64,000 nt of DNA from Clostridium sp. CCUG 7971 (GCF_017590215.1 NZ_JAFFPK010000042.1:1-64000); one strand, 5' to 3'. Counted from the stretch's first letter, positions 19,190-29,288 are shown. Numbers and translations are program-made. The notes: generated from the sequence alone by a model not told the origin.

Positions 19190-19579
19190 TTATTCCTCCT
19201 TTCTTTTTAGCTTGTCTATTAGTATTCTTCTTGATAATATAACAAATTTAGGGCTAAGTAACCCTAGTGCCACCCCTAATATATTCAAATACGGGGCCTG
19301 CGCAGAAACTAATAAAACTATACCTATTATAGTCATTCTCACTACATATCGACTTGACATATGTATTTGAGCTTTTGAAGCAGACATAGTTACTGCTTTG
19401 TCTATAGATAGTGCTAACAATCTAAAGTTTAATACTGCTATGATTGTTCCAAATACAATTCCTAACAGCATAGCTTTAGTAAAGTTTGATGTAATTAGTA
19501 ATATTGCTATTATAATAATGTCAAATACTATAACTCCTTTTGTTATGTATTTTATCTCATTTCGCATCTTTATATCCAT
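19190..19579 (-). CDS. atpI: ATP synthase subunit I (AtpI-like)
   Basis: Small membrane protein, about 129 residues with four predicted helices, of the ATP synthase I family that helps c-ring assembly. I chose the ATG at 19579 (MDIKMRN), because AAGGAAGTG lies 5 nt upstream. The longer frame would overlap atpZ. It ends 2 nt before atpB. Confidence 0.8.
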   Translation of the reverse strand: MDIKMRNEIKYITKGVIVFDIIIIAILLITSNFTKAMLLGIVFGTIIAVLNFRLLALSIDKAVTMSASKAQIHMSSRYVVRMTIIGIVLLVSAQAPYLNILGVALGLLSPKFVILSRRILIDKLKRKEE

Positions 19580-19583
19580 GATA

Positions 19584-19811
19584 TCACTTCCTTTTTGCAT
19601 AGACAGCTAAAGTCTTATAAACAGACATGAATGCTCCACCTATTCCTAATAATATAAATATTAATAAAAATATCGGACTTGTATTCAATTTGGAATCGAT
19701 AAATTTACCTATAAACATACATCCAAATATAGGTATTATTATCATTAATCCAACCTGAGTTAATAAAGAAAGCATCGTCGCTATTTCAAAATATGGATTT
19801 CTTTTACTCAT
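19584..19811 (-). CDS. atpZ: AtpZ/AtpI-family small membrane protein
   Basis: 75 residues with two membrane helices (about 12-33 and 44-65), at the promoter-proximal end of the ATP synthase operon. The pattern of two hydrophobic helices with a GxxxG-like GKFID turn fits AtpZ/F0F1-ATPase subunit proteins, which are proposed to help assembly or Mg2+ handling. The family call leans on position. Confidence 0.72.
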   Translation of the reverse strand: MSKRNPYFEIATMLSLLTQVGLMIIIPIFGCMFIGKFIDSKLNTSPIFLLIFILLGIGGAFMSVYKTLAVYAKRK

Positions 19812-19910
19812 AAATAGTACCTCTCACTATCATAAGATTATTTATTTTATAAAATTTTTATGCTTAATTTTTTAGTAAATTATATTTCATACCCAAAAAA
19901 CTCTAATATA

Positions 19911-19938
19911 ATTTTACCACTTTTTATGTGTTTTTCAA
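19911..19938 (-). promoter_or_regulatory. Candidate promoter of the ATP synthase operon
   Basis: Minus strand: -35 TTGAAA (19933-19938), a 16-nt spacer, and -10 TAAAAT (19911-19916), about 100 nt upstream of atpZ. The spacer is slightly short. The rest of 19939-20256 is very AT-rich, with no gene visible. Confidence 0.45.
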
Positions 19939-20013
19939 ATGTTTTTTATCAAATTGATTAAATTTGATTTTTATTGACTTTTTTCGTGTAATTTTTTTTC
20001 ATTATTTTATTTT

Positions 20014-20042
20014 TTGACTTTTTTCATATAAATTTTTATAAA
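20014..20042 (+). promoter_or_regulatory. Candidate plus-strand promoter with no gene behind it
   Basis: TTGACT (20014-20019), a 17-nt spacer, and TATAAA (20037-20042). A second copy of TTGACTTTTTTC starts near 19975. Transcription would run through 200 nt of non-coding DNA to the hairpin at 20257-20281, at the 3' end of upp. It could drive a small RNA, or be chance in AT-rich sequence. Confidence 0.3.
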
Positions 20043-20256
20043 ATTCGTGCTAATATATAAACTAATTTATAATTTTTGTATATTATATATTAACTTATAC
20101 ATATTTTTATCTTTATTATACGCCTAATATACGTAATTATCCATAAATATATTAACTTTTTTTGGAAAATTATAGTTTGCTTTTTATATTCTGTATACAA
20201 TTTTATTTTTTAATTTTTTATTAAATTTAATTAAAATTATTTAATATATAACAAAA

Positions 20257-20281
20257 GGAACCTATATATAATATAGATTCC
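20257..20281 (-). terminator. Terminator of the rpiB-upp operon
   Basis: Minus-strand stem GGAATCTATAT/ATATAGGTTCC (one U-G pair) with a 3-nt loop, followed by TTTTGTTATATATT. It lies just beyond the upp stop codon. Confidence 0.72.
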
Positions 20282-20295
20282 CAATATTTTATTAA

Positions 20296-20937
<642 letters not shown>

Positions 20938-21390
20938 CTACTTACTGTACTTCTTTTCTATTTCTTTTATCATATCAACTCTTCTAGAGTGTCTATCGCC
21001 TTCAAATTCTGTATTTATCCAAGCTTCAACTATTTCTAAAGCTAAACCTCTACCTAAAACTCTTTCACCTAGAGATAGCATATTAACATTATTGTGAGCT
21101 TTTGACATTTTTGCAGAAAATACATCTGATACGACTGCGCATCTTATTCCTGGAATCTTATTAGCTGCTAAAGATATACCTATACCTGTTCCACAACATA
21201 CTATTCCATAATCTACTTCGCCGTTTTTAACTGCATTAGCAACTGTTTCTCCATATATAGGATAATCAACTGATTCTAAAGAATTATTTGGTCCGAAATC
21301 TACACATTTAATTCCTTTTTCCTCTAAATATTTTACTATTTCTGTTTTTAAATTATATCCTCCGTGGTCACTTCCTAAGCCTATGATCAT
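20938..21390 (-). CDS. rpiB: Ribose 5-phosphate isomerase B
   Basis: Interconverts ribulose 5-phosphate and ribose 5-phosphate. It has 150 residues. The N-terminal GLGSDHGGYNLK and the active-site Cys region CCGTGIGISLAANK (about 65-78) are clear. It precedes upp in an operon, feeding PRPP synthesis. The start follows TTGGAGG. Confidence 0.95.
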   Translation of the reverse strand: MIIGLGSDHGGYNLKTEIVKYLEEKGIKCVDFGPNNSLESVDYPIYGETVANAVKNGEVDYGIVCCGTGIGISLAANKIPGIRCAVVSDVFSAKMSKAHNNVNMLSLGERVLGRGLALEIVEAWINTEFEGDRHSRRVDMIKEIEKKYSK

Positions 21391-21521
21391 ATGTATATTT
21401 CCTCCAAATTATATTTTAGTAAATTTTTCGTATATCATATAAATACTCAAATTATCAATATTATACACTATTTTTGTAACTTTAGGAATAGTATAAGCTA
21501 AATTTGTGAAAATGTTTTATT

Positions 21522-22562
21522 CTATGCTTCTATAACTTTATATCCTGCTGATTTTAACAATCTATTCATAATAGCCTGTCCAACACCTTCAGTTGGAAAT
21601 GCTTCTGAATATATTACATCCACATTTCTTTTATCCATTTCTCTCAATACATCAAATAGATTACTACCAACTGCCTCTAACGAGTCACCTAAAGCAATAA
21701 CTTCTCCATTATATTGCTTTTCATTCTTACTTAGACACATTACTCCCGTTTTAATATTATTTTTAGAGTTTTCATCTATCATGTTATTAATTCTATCTAT
21801 TACTTTATTATCATTCCCAGATACAATATATACATCAGCATTTGGCGCATAATGTGTATATTTCATTCCAGGTGCCTTAGCTTTTTTATTATCTTCTTTC
21901 TTAGATAAAGATGGGTCTATAGCAACTTCATTAATTACTTTTTCCAAATCTTCTTTTGTTATACTACCCGGTCTTAAAATCATCGGTATATCTGATGTTA
22001 AATCTAATACTGTAGATTCTAGCCCAAAATTGCTGTCTCCACCTAATACTATCCCACTAACTCTGCCATTCATTTCTTCATAAACATGATTAGCTTTAGT
22101 TGGAGATGGTCTACCTGATATATTTGCAGAAGGTGCTGCTATAGGTACACCTGCTTCTCTTATTATTTCTCTAGCTATTTTATGAGATGGCATTCTAATA
22201 GCTACAGTATCTAACCCACCACTTGTAGTGTTAGGAATTATATCCTTTTTATCTAAAATTATTGTTATAGGTCCTGGCCAAAACTTATCCATTATAATTT
22301 CAGCTTTTTCACTTATATTTTTAGCTAGATCATAAACTTCATTCTTATCATATATATGTACTATAAGTGGATTGTCGCTAGGTCTACCTTTTGCTTCATA
22401 TATCTTTTTAACTGCACTTTCATCTAATGCATTTGCGCCTAATCCATACACTGTTTCTGTTGGAAATATAACTGTGTATCCTTCTTTTAATAACTTAGCT
22501 TGCTTTTTTAATTTTTCTGAATCTATATTATTTATATCAATTTCGCTTATTATAGTTTTCAT
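21522..22562 (-). CDS. Threonylcarbamoyl-AMP synthase (TsaC/Sua5)
   Basis: Makes L-threonylcarbamoyl-AMP, the donor for the t6A modification of ANN-decoding tRNAs. It has 346 residues. The YrdC domain (about 15-205) shows FPTETVYGLGANA and SAPSANISGRPSPT. A C-terminal Sua5 domain (about 235-346) follows. This is the long form, like B. subtilis YwlC. It lies 28 nt after the ZIP gene. Confidence 0.95.
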   Translation of the reverse strand: MKTIISEIDINNIDSEKLKKQAKLLKEGYTVIFPTETVYGLGANALDESAVKKIYEAKGRPSDNPLIVHIYDKNEVYDLAKNISEKAEIIMDKFWPGPITIILDKKDIIPNTTSGGLDTVAIRMPSHKIAREIIREAGVPIAAPSANISGRPSPTKANHVYEEMNGRVSGIVLGGDSNFGLESTVLDLTSDIPMILRPGSITKEDLEKVINEVAIDPSLSKKEDNKKAKAPGMKYTHYAPNADVYIVSGNDNKVIDRINNMIDENSKNNIKTGVMCLSKNEKQYNGEVIALGDSLEAVGSNLFDVLREMDKRNVDVIYSEAFPTEGVGQAIMNRLLKSAGYKVIEA

Positions 22563-22590
22563 CTTCTGTGTACCACCTTCATTTTTAGTT

Positions 22591-23271
22591 TTAGATGCAA
22601 TTTACAATAACTGTTCCTACTAAAAAACCTATTATACAATATAGACTTCTTGATTTAGGAAATATCTCTTCTAGTACAACATACATCATTGTCCCTGCTG
22701 CAGTAGCAAGAAATACACCTATTAGAGAACTAAAAATACCTCCAAAGTATGCACCTAAAAAACTTCCTATACCCATAGGTATTCCTGCTATTACTGTAAA
22801 TAATATTATTTTTGAAATCTTCATTTTTGATCCTACTAATCCCAAAGCCATTGCCAATCCTTCTGGTATATTATGAAGGCCTATAACTATAGCTAAAGTC
22901 ACTCCTAAAGATTGTGCAGACATAAATGAAGACCCTATAGCTAAACCTTCTGGCAAGTTATGAAGCATTATACTTATAAATATAAGATATCCAGACTTCA
23001 TATCTTTTGATACATCTAGCCTAGTTTTTATATACATAGTTAAAAGTACCCCAACAAAGGTAAATATTACAGTATAAAGTACTCCCATTTGATCCATCGA
23101 TTCACTCATCAAATCAAATGTAACTACCGCTAACATTATTCCCCCAGATAGTCCCATAAAAAAGTCTAAATACTTGTCAACATTCCTCTTAAAAATAGCA
23201 GATATAACTCCTCCAAATCCAGTTCCTATAACTCCTGCTAAAAGTCCTATTATAGTTATTTTAAGTATCAT
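22591..23271 (-). CDS. ZIP family metal transporter
   Basis: 226 residues with about eight membrane helices. The metal-site signatures HNLPEGLAIG (near 104) and HNIPEGLAMA (near 132) mark helices 4 and 5 of the ZIP family, which imports Zn2+ or other divalent metals (GufA/ZupT type). The start follows AGGAGGGG. A palindrome lies 14 nt upstream of the start. It heads an operon with the Sua5 gene. Confidence 0.92.
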   Translation of the reverse strand: MILKITIIGLLAGVIGTGFGGVISAIFKRNVDKYLDFFMGLSGGIMLAVVTFDLMSESMDQMGVLYTVIFTFVGVLLTMYIKTRLDVSKDMKSGYLIFISIMLHNLPEGLAIGSSFMSAQSLGVTLAIVIGLHNIPEGLAMALGLVGSKMKISKIILFTVIAGIPMGIGSFLGAYFGGIFSSLIGVFLATAAGTMMYVVLEEIFPKSRSLYCIIGFLVGTVIVNCI

Positions 23272-23285
23272 ATTTCCCCTCCTTA

Positions 23286-23312
23286 CAAGTATATATAAAT
23301 ATTATATACTTG
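23286..23312. repeat. Hyphenated palindrome upstream of the ZIP gene
   Basis: Arms CAAGTATATA (23286-23295) and TATATACTTG (23303-23312), with 7 nt between. A TATAAT lies inside on the minus strand. It sits between the promoter region and the ribosome binding site of the metal transporter. It could be an operator for a metal-sensing repressor or an mRNA hairpin. Confidence 0.45.
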
Positions 23313-23401
23313 CTAAAGGTATAAGATAACTTAAAAATACATTTGGTTTATATCAATCATGTATAAATAAGTTTAAGTTTAATCCTTAAATTACTATAGA
23401 A

Positions 23402-23425
23402 AAATCCCTAAATTAATAGGGATTT
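23402..23425 (-). terminator. Terminator after prfA
   Basis: Stem AAATCCCTA/TAGGGATTT (23402-23410 and 23417-23425), followed on the minus strand by TTTTTC. It overlaps the prfA stop codon. Confidence 0.8.
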
Positions 23426-24488
23426 ATATTGCTAACATTTTTTCTGTTTGGTCAACAGTTATTAAAGCATCTATCATTTCATCGATATCTCCATCTAGGA
23501 ATGAATCTAACTTGTATAATGTTAAGTTTATTCTATGATCACTTACTCTTCCTTGAGGGAAGTTGTAAGTTCTTATTCTTTCAGATCTATCTCCCGTACC
23601 AACTTGACTCTTTCTTTCTGCTGCTATATCTTTATTTTGTTCAGCTATAGCTTTGTCATTAAGTCTAGCTACTAGTATCTTAAGAGCTTGTTCCTTATTT
23701 TTTAATTGTGACTTACCATCTTGGCAAGATACAACTTCTCCTGTAGGTATGTGTGTTACCCTTACTGCAGAGTCAGTAGTATTAACACTTTGTCCACCAT
23801 TTCCTGAAGAACGGAATACGTCTATTCTTAAATCATTTGGGTTTATATTTACTTCTACTACTTCAACTTCTGGAAGCACCGCAACTGTTGCAGTTGATGT
23901 ATGTATTCTTCCTCCTGATTCAGTTGAAGGTATTCTTTGAACTCTATGAACCCCAGATTCATATTTAAGTCTTGAATAAGCACCTTTACCTTTTATTAAG
24001 AAAGATACCTCTTTGTATCCACCCACACCAGTATCACTTGCACTTAATAGTTCTATCTTCCATCTTCTTCTTTCAGCATATCTAGAATACATTCTAAATA
24101 AGTCTCCTGCAAATAGAGCCGCTTCATCTCCACCAGCTCCACCTCTAACCTCAACTATAACGTTTTTATCATCGTTAGGGTCCTTAGGTAATAGCAGTAT
24201 TTTAAGTTCAGCTTCTAATGGTTCTACTTGGCCTTCCATTTCAGATAGTTCCATTTTAGCTAATTCTCTTAATTCTTCATCTGATTCTTCTTGTAATATT
24301 TCTTTTGATTCTTTTATAGCATTTAATACATCTGTATACTCTTTGTACTTCATTACGATTGGCTCTAAATCAGAATGTTCTTTCATTAGTTTTTGCCAAG
24401 TCTTTTGATCGTTTATTATTTCTGGATCACTTATCTTTTCATTTAACTCTTTATATTTATCTTCTAGTACTTCTAGTTTTTTTAGCAT
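23424..24488 (-). CDS. prfA: Peptide chain release factor 1
   Basis: Recognises UAA and UAG stop codons and triggers release of the peptide. It has 354 residues. The catalytic GGQ is in [15 protein letters not shown] near residue 230. The stop-codon-reading PxT lies in the region before it. It follows prmC, which methylates the GGQ glutamine, in the same operon. Confidence 0.97.
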   Translation of the reverse strand: MLKKLEVLEDKYKELNEKISDPEIINDQKTWQKLMKEHSDLEPIVMKYKEYTDVLNAIKESKEILQEESDEELRELAKMELSEMEGQVEPLEAELKILLLPKDPNDDKNVIVEVRGGAGGDEAALFAGDLFRMYSRYAERRRWKIELLSASDTGVGGYKEVSFLIKGKGAYSRLKYESGVHRVQRIPSTESGGRIHTSTATVAVLPEVEVVEVNINPNDLRIDVFRSSGNGGQSVNTTDSAVRVTHIPTGEVVSCQDGKSQLKNKEQALKILVARLNDKAIAEQNKDIAAERKSQVGTGDRSERIRTYNFPQGRVSDHRINLTLYKLDSFLDGDIDEMIDALITVDQTEKMLAI

Positions 24489-24530
24489 ACTTTCACCTCT
24501 TTAATTGTAACATATCAATTGTTCATTATA

Positions 24531-25382
24531 TCATAGTTTAAAGCCTATAACAACTCTATCAATGCCTTGTATATCCTTCTTTGTGTATATTTTAGTATAT
24601 CCATTATTCTTCATAATCTCACAAACATCTTCAGCTTGATCATGTCCAACCTCATAAGCTAGTATTCCATTTTGCTTTAAAAATTCATGAGACCCTTTTG
24701 TTATATCTCTATAAAAATTAAGACCATCAACTCCACCTTCTAAAGCATTATATGGTTCATAATCTTTAACTTGAGTATGTAAAGTCTTCATATCGTCTCT
24801 TCTTATGTAAGGAGGATTAGAAACTATAACATCAAATTTAACATTTTCATCTTTTATAGCGCTAAATAAATCTGATTTTACAAAATTTATTTTATGCTCT
24901 ACATTATTATTTATAGCATTTTTCTTTCCTACTTCTAAAGGAATATCTGATATATCAAATGAAGTTAAGCTAGCATTTTCTAAATATTTAGCTAAACTTA
25001 TAGTTATAGCACCTGAACCAGTACCTATATCTAATATATTGACGTTATTTTTATCTTTGCAAAGTTCTATTAATTCTTCTACTAATGGTTCTGTATCCGG
25101 TCTAGGAATTAATACACCCTCTTTTACATAAAAATCAAGTCCCATAAATTCTCTATTTTCAATTATATAAGCTACTGGTCTTCCACTTAATCTATCATTT
25201 ATTAATTTTAAAAATATTTCTTCTTGCTCTTTCGTTAACTCTTTATTTAAATTCACGTGTATATAAATTCGATCCACATCTCCAAGAGATTTTTGTAGTA
25301 ATAATTCTACATCTAACCTTGGAGTATCACTCATTTGAGTTAGAGCTTCTGAGTATTTAATAATTACATCTCTTATTGTCAT
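24531..25382 (-). CDS. prmC: Release factor glutamine methyltransferase
   Basis: SAM-dependent enzyme that methylates the Gln of the GGQ motif in release factors. It has 283 residues. The SAM loop ILDIGTGSGAITISL and the catalytic NPPY motif (VSNPPYIRRDD) are present. I chose the ATG at 25382, because AAAGGAG lies upstream. The longer frame would overlap the DUF1385 gene. It sits directly upstream of its substrate gene prfA. Confidence 0.95.
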   Translation of the reverse strand: MTIRDVIIKYSEALTQMSDTPRLDVELLLQKSLGDVDRIYIHVNLNKELTKEQEEIFLKLINDRLSGRPVAYIIENREFMGLDFYVKEGVLIPRPDTEPLVEELIELCKDKNNVNILDIGTGSGAITISLAKYLENASLTSFDISDIPLEVGKKNAINNNVEHKINFVKSDLFSAIKDENVKFDVIVSNPPYIRRDDMKTLHTQVKDYEPYNALEGGVDGLNFYRDITKGSHEFLKQNGILAYEVGHDQAEDVCEIMKNNGYTKIYTKKDIQGIDRVVIGFKL

Positions 25383-25392
25383 ATCTGCTCCT

Positions 25393-26292
25393 TTATTTTT
25401 CATCTACTACAGCTTTTAATGCAGCTATTGCTACTTCTAATTGTTCATCATCTGGTTCTTTTGTTGTGAAATTTTGCAACATCATACCTGGATATGCGAC
25501 AAACTTAGTAAATTTATTATTATATTTCCCAAGAAATCTTATTATTTCATAAGATATTCCAGCCACTATAGGTATACATATTATCCTCATAACTACTCTC
25601 ATTATAGGATTTGGCCAACCAAAGAAAGAAAACAATATTATAGATATAAACATAACTATAAATAAAAAGTTAGTTCCACATCTTGGATGTAGTCTTCCAA
25701 ATTTCCTTGCATTTTCAACTGTAAGTTCCAAGTTATTTTCATAGCAATATATAGATTTATGCTCTGCTCCATGATATTGAAATACTCTTTCAATATCTTT
25801 ATTTTTTGAAATTAATATTATATATCCAAATAATATACTTATTCTAATTAAACCTTCGATTAAATTAAGCAATAAATCATTACTTGCAAATTTAGAAAAT
25901 ATACCTCCAACCATAGTTGGCAATAGTATAAATAAACCTATTGATAGTATTAATGATAGCACTAATGAAAATAACAGTATTATATCATTTGCTTTATCTT
26001 TAAATATCTTCTTTATAAGTTTATCAAAGAAATCTTCCTCTCCTTCTTCTAAAAAGAATTCAGAAGAAAAGTTTAAACTCTTTATTCCTTCGATCATGGT
26101 TTCAATTAATACAAATGATCCTCTTATAAAAGGAATTTTATCTATATTCTTCTCACTTATCCAACTTTTTATTTTATTTTTCTTTATTATAATCTCTCCA
26201 TCACTCTTTCTAACAGCAACAGCCCTTTTATCTTTAGACTGCATCATAACACCTTCTATTAGAGCTTGCCCCCCGACAGCTTGTTTCTTCAT
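25393..26292 (-). CDS. DUF1385 membrane protein
   Basis: 299 residues, beginning with the family signature VGGQALIEGVMMQSKDKRAV. Several membrane helices follow (about 100-130, 145-165, 205-245). The conserved segment FQYHGAEHKSIYCYE ... RLHPRCGTNFLF is rich in His and Cys. Its biochemical role is not known. It is commonly linked to prmC and prfA in Firmicutes, as here (10-nt gap to prmC). Confidence 0.92.
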   Translation of the reverse strand: MKKQAVGGQALIEGVMMQSKDKRAVAVRKSDGEIIIKKNKIKSWISEKNIDKIPFIRGSFVLIETMIEGIKSLNFSSEFFLEEGEEDFFDKLIKKIFKDKANDIILLFSLVLSLILSIGLFILLPTMVGGIFSKFASNDLLLNLIEGLIRISILFGYIILISKNKDIERVFQYHGAEHKSIYCYENNLELTVENARKFGRLHPRCGTNFLFIVMFISIILFSFFGWPNPIMRVVMRIICIPIVAGISYEIIRFLGKYNNKFTKFVAYPGMMLQNFTTKEPDDEQLEVAIAALKAVVDEK

Positions 26293-26350
26293 ATACTCAC
26301 CTCTTAAATTTAGACTTAAGCTACTTATATTTTATTATAATACAAAAATA

Positions 26351-26375
26351 CCCTTTAAAGTAAAACTTTAAAGGG
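26351..26375 (-). terminator. Terminator after tdk
   Basis: A perfect 11-bp stem CCCTTTAAAGT/ACTTTAAAGGG with a 3-nt loop, then TATTTTT on the minus strand. Confidence 0.88.
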
Positions 26376-26395
26376 ACATATATATTGCAATAAGT

Positions 26396-26980
26396 CTATT
26401 TTTCATCATTATATACTATATGACATTTTCTACATCTAGCTTCATAGCTTTCTACAGCTCCTACTTGTATTATAGGATCGTCATATTTTGCTGGTTCTCC
26501 ATTGATTAACCTTTGCGATCTTGTTGCAGGCTGACCACATACAGAGCATATAGCTTGTATTTTATCAACAAATTCTGAAACAGCTAAAAGTTCAGGAGTT
26601 GGGCCAAAAGGCTCTCCTTTAAAATCCATATCTAACCCTGCAGCTATTACTCTTATTCCCTTATCAGCTAAATCTACTGCTATGTCCACTATTTTTTCAT
26701 CAAAGAATTGAACTTCATCTATACCAACCACTTGAGTTTTGCTATCTATAAAGTCATATATTTCCTTTGGACTACTAATCGGTATTGCATTTACACTGTC
26801 TCCACTATGAGAAACTACATCTTCTTTACTATATCTGTCATCTATTTTAGGTTTAAATACAACGATATTTTGCTTTGCTATTTTAGCTCTTTTTATTCTT
26901 CTTATAAGTTCCTCACTTTTACCACTGTACATAGGTCCAATTACAACTTCTATATATCCATGATTGACTGGTCTATACAT
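26396..26980 (-). CDS. tdk: Thymidine kinase
   Basis: Phosphorylates thymidine for dTMP salvage. It has 194 residues from the ATG at 26980, chosen because GGGGG lies 8 nt upstream; an ATG 15 nt earlier is also possible. The P-loop is [11 protein letters not shown], and the Mg2+/catalytic region is [10 protein letters not shown]. Four Cys (CSVC, CRKC) form the structural zinc site of type II enzymes. Confidence 0.95.
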   Translation of the reverse strand: MYRPVNHGYIEVVIGPMYSGKSEELIRRIKRAKIAKQNIVVFKPKIDDRYSKEDVVSHSGDSVNAIPISSPKEIYDFIDSKTQVVGIDEVQFFDEKIVDIAVDLADKGIRVIAAGLDMDFKGEPFGPTPELLAVSEFVDKIQAICSVCGQPATRSQRLINGEPAKYDDPIIQVGAVESYEARCRKCHIVYNDEK

Positions 26981-27094
26981 ACTTAGTACCCCCATTCTTT
27001 AATAATTATTTTTTCATTAGCTTGAATTTCAATAATCTATATTTTAATTTAATCACTAGGATTAAAGATTTATCATCATTATTTCAATAAAATA

Positions 27095-27114
27095 GGAGTT
27101 GGCTGCCCAACTCC
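27095..27114 (-). terminator. Terminator after rpmE
   Basis: Stem GGAGTTGG/CCAACTCC with a 4-nt loop, then TATTTTATT on the minus strand. It lies 14 nt after the rpmE stop. The rest of the gap to tdk shows no further structure. Confidence 0.78.
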
Positions 27115-27127
27115 ACTTTTATAAAAA

Positions 27128-27328
27128 CTAGTCCATTTTGAATCTCTTCTTGAACTTGTCTATTCTTCCACCTGCTTCTATATTCTTTTGTTTTCCAGTA
27201 TAGAAAGGATGGCACTCAGAACATATTTCTATTTTTATCTCGTCCTTAACAGAACCAGCTTGGAATGTGTTTCCACAAGCACAACGTACTTCTACAGCTT
27301 GGTATTTTGGTTGTATATCTTTTTGCAT
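27128..27328 (-). CDS. rpmE: 50S ribosomal protein L31, zinc form
   Basis: 66 residues of the large ribosomal subunit. The four zinc Cys (CAC near 16-18, CSEC near 36-39) and the HPFYTGKQ signature identify the C+ form, which is usually replaced by a C- paralogue under zinc limitation. It has its own strong promoter in the gap after rho. Confidence 0.96.
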   Translation of the reverse strand: MQKDIQPKYQAVEVRCACGNTFQAGSVKDEIKIEICSECHPFYTGKQKNIEAGGRIDKFKKRFKMD

Positions 27329-27400
27329 TCTTAGTCACCTCTTCTCTTATTTTTATAAATTAAATATATTAATTTTTCGTTTTGCATTATCAACTACACC

Positions 27401-27429
27401 ATTATAGCATAAGTTTTTTCTTGGTTCAA
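27401..27429 (-). promoter_or_regulatory. Promoter of rpmE
   Basis: Minus strand: -35 TTGAAC (27424-27429), a 17-nt spacer, and a perfect -10 TATAAT (27401-27406). It lies 70 nt upstream of rpmE and just beyond the rho stop codon, so rpmE can be expressed independently of rho. Confidence 0.78.
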
Positions 27430-27447
27430 GGAGTTTTTGAATTCCTA

Positions 27448-28539
27448 TTAAAGTGCTTTTATTGATTTTATAAACTCATCATTATTTCTAGTTCTCTTAA
27501 GAAGTTCGATAACTTTATCAGTAACTTCTAGTACAGAATTGTTACTCATTTCTCTTCTTAATCTCCATAATGCAGATTTTTCCTCTTCAGTAAGTAATAG
27601 GTCTTCTCTTCTTGTTCCAGATTTGTAGATATCTACTGCTGGGAATATTCTCTTTTCAGCTAATTTTCTATCTAAATTTAATTCCATGTTACCAGTACCT
27701 TTGAATTCTTCAAAGATTACATCATCCATTCTAGACCCTGTCTCTACTAATCCAGTTGCAAGTATCGTAAGTGAACCACCACCTCTTATGTTTCTAGCAG
27801 CTCCAAAGAATTTTTTAGGTCCATGAAGTGCTCCTGGATCTAAACCTCCTGATAAAGTTCTACCAGTTGGAGATATTGTTAAATTGTAAGCTCTTGCAAG
27901 TCTTGTAATACTATCTAATAATATCACTACATCTTTTCCATGTTCAACTAATCTTTGAGCTCTATTTAAAACCATTTCTGCAACCTTAACATGATGACTT
28001 GATACTTGGTCAAATGTAGAATAAATTACATCTCCATTTATAGATTCTCTCATATCCGTTACCTCTTCAGGTCTTTCATCTATTAAAAGTACTATTAATT
28101 CAACGTCAGGATGGTTTTTAGCAATGCTATTTGCAACATTTTTAAGAAGACTCGTCTTACCTGCTTTAGGAGGGGCTACTATTAAACCTCTTTGCCCTTT
28201 ACCTATTGGAGATATTAAGTCTATTAATCTTGTTGCTATATCATTTTGGCTTCTTTCTAATGTTAATCTTTCCTCTGGATATATAGGAGTTAACAGTTCA
28301 AACGCTCTTCTCTTTATTGCTGTATCTGGATTTTCATCATTTATTTTTTGAACATATAAAAGTGCTCTAAATTTTTCACCAGTTTTAGGGTGTCTAGTTA
28401 TTCCCTTTACTTTATCACCAGTTTTCATATTAAATCTTCTAATTTGAGATGGTGATACATATACATCATTTTCTGTAGATAAATAATTTGAACCTCTTAA
28501 GAATCCAAATCCATCTGGTAATATTTCAAGAACTCCCAT
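27448..28539 (-). CDS. rho: Transcription termination factor Rho, core part (frame broken upstream)
   Basis: Hexameric RNA-dependent ATPase that ends transcription. This frame begins at an internal ATG and holds the primary RNA-binding fold ([14 protein letters not shown]), the Walker A motif ([13 protein letters not shown]) and the Q/R-loop region ([20 protein letters not shown]). The same frame stays open upstream to a TAA near 28882, covering about 107 codons of an Asn/Gln/Arg-rich linker. It contains no start codon, so the true gene starts in the fragment at 28860-29030. One extra A in the A8 run at 28863-28870 would join them into a protein of about 527 residues. Confidence 0.93.
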   Translation of the reverse strand: MGVLEILPDGFGFLRGSNYLSTENDVYVSPSQIRRFNMKTGDKVKGITRHPKTGEKFRALLYVQKINDENPDTAIKRRAFELLTPIYPEERLTLERSQNDIATRLIDLISPIGKGQRGLIVAPPKAGKTSLLKNVANSIAKNHPDVELIVLLIDERPEEVTDMRESINGDVIYSTFDQVSSHHVKVAEMVLNRAQRLVEHGKDVVILLDSITRLARAYNLTISPTGRTLSGGLDPGALHGPKKFFGAARNIRGGGSLTILATGLVETGSRMDDVIFEEFKGTGNMELNLDRKLAEKRIFPAVDIYKSGTRREDLLLTEEEKSALWRLRREMSNNSVLEVTDKVIELLKRTRNNDEFIKSIKAL

Positions 28540-28859
28540 TACCTCATCATCTTTAGAAGTATTGAATTCATCTACTATTTTAGACTCATCTACTACTTTT
28601 GGAGTGTAATAATTTTTATTATTATTATTTCTTGGGTTATTATTATCTATACTTTGACTTCTATTTTCGTTATTAGGTTGTCTATTATCATTTCTTTGGT
28701 ATCTGTTTTCTGTATTTCTAGAATATTTATTATCCGATTCTTTTCTCTCATAAGGCTTTACATAAGCTCTATTTTGAGTTTGTCTATTATCTGATTGTTT
28801 ATTATTCTCTTGCGATTCATTTGTAAAAACATTATTTGTTTTTACACCCTCTTCTTTAT

Positions 28860-29030
28860 CTATTTTTTTTCTTCTTTAGCATTGTTTTTATTATTTTCGT
28901 TTATTAACTCAATTAATTCATTTTTCTTATACTTACTAATTGATTTTATACCTAATTCCTTAGCTATTTCTTTCAATTGAGGCAAAGTCTTACTGCCTAA
29001 TTCATCTAGTGTTATATTCTCTAAACTCAA
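28860..29030 (-). CDS. rho: Rho N-terminal domain fragment (frameshifted from the Rho core)
   Basis: Encodes the Rho_N helical domain: [20 protein letters not shown], then a Lys/Glu tail ending at TAG. I place the start at TTG 29030, 6 nt after AGGAGG. The ATG 15 nt upstream would put the ribosome binding site inside the gene. It ends at an A8 run where one missing base separates it from the linker and core of Rho. It is not an independent gene. See the core entry for the other half. Confidence 0.8.
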   Translation of the reverse strand: MSLENITLDELGSKTLPQLKEIAKELGIKSISKYKKNELIELINENNKNNAKEEKK

Positions 29031-29139
29031 AAAAATCCTCCTCATCTATTTTTCATTTATATAATTATATAATTTTCATATATTATTTTTGGAAATTAAA
29101 GGTGTGAAAAAGAAAAGTTTTACTTAACAATTAATTTTA

Positions 29140-29169
29140 ATAATATCATCACTCATATACTAAGGTCAA
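29140..29169 (-). promoter_or_regulatory. Candidate promoter of rho
   Basis: Minus strand: -35 TTGACC (29164-29169), an 18-nt spacer, and -10 TATTAT (29140-29145). It would leave a leader of about 100 nt before rho. The stretch 29046-29288 holds nothing else I can support. Confidence 0.5.
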
Positions 29170-29288
29170 CAAATAAAAATTAAAACTAATTGTAAGAATA
29201 AAGTTAATTTTCATCTACTTGTATATATTGAACACTTTTCTTAATTTTAAACTTAATTTTTATAAAAATTTATGTGCATTTAACATAT

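Noticed and set aside
20137-20145. TTATCCATA, a DnaA-box-like 9-mer upstream of the ATP synthase operon
   Set aside because: A single 8/9 match with no neighbours; expected by chance in AT-rich DNA.
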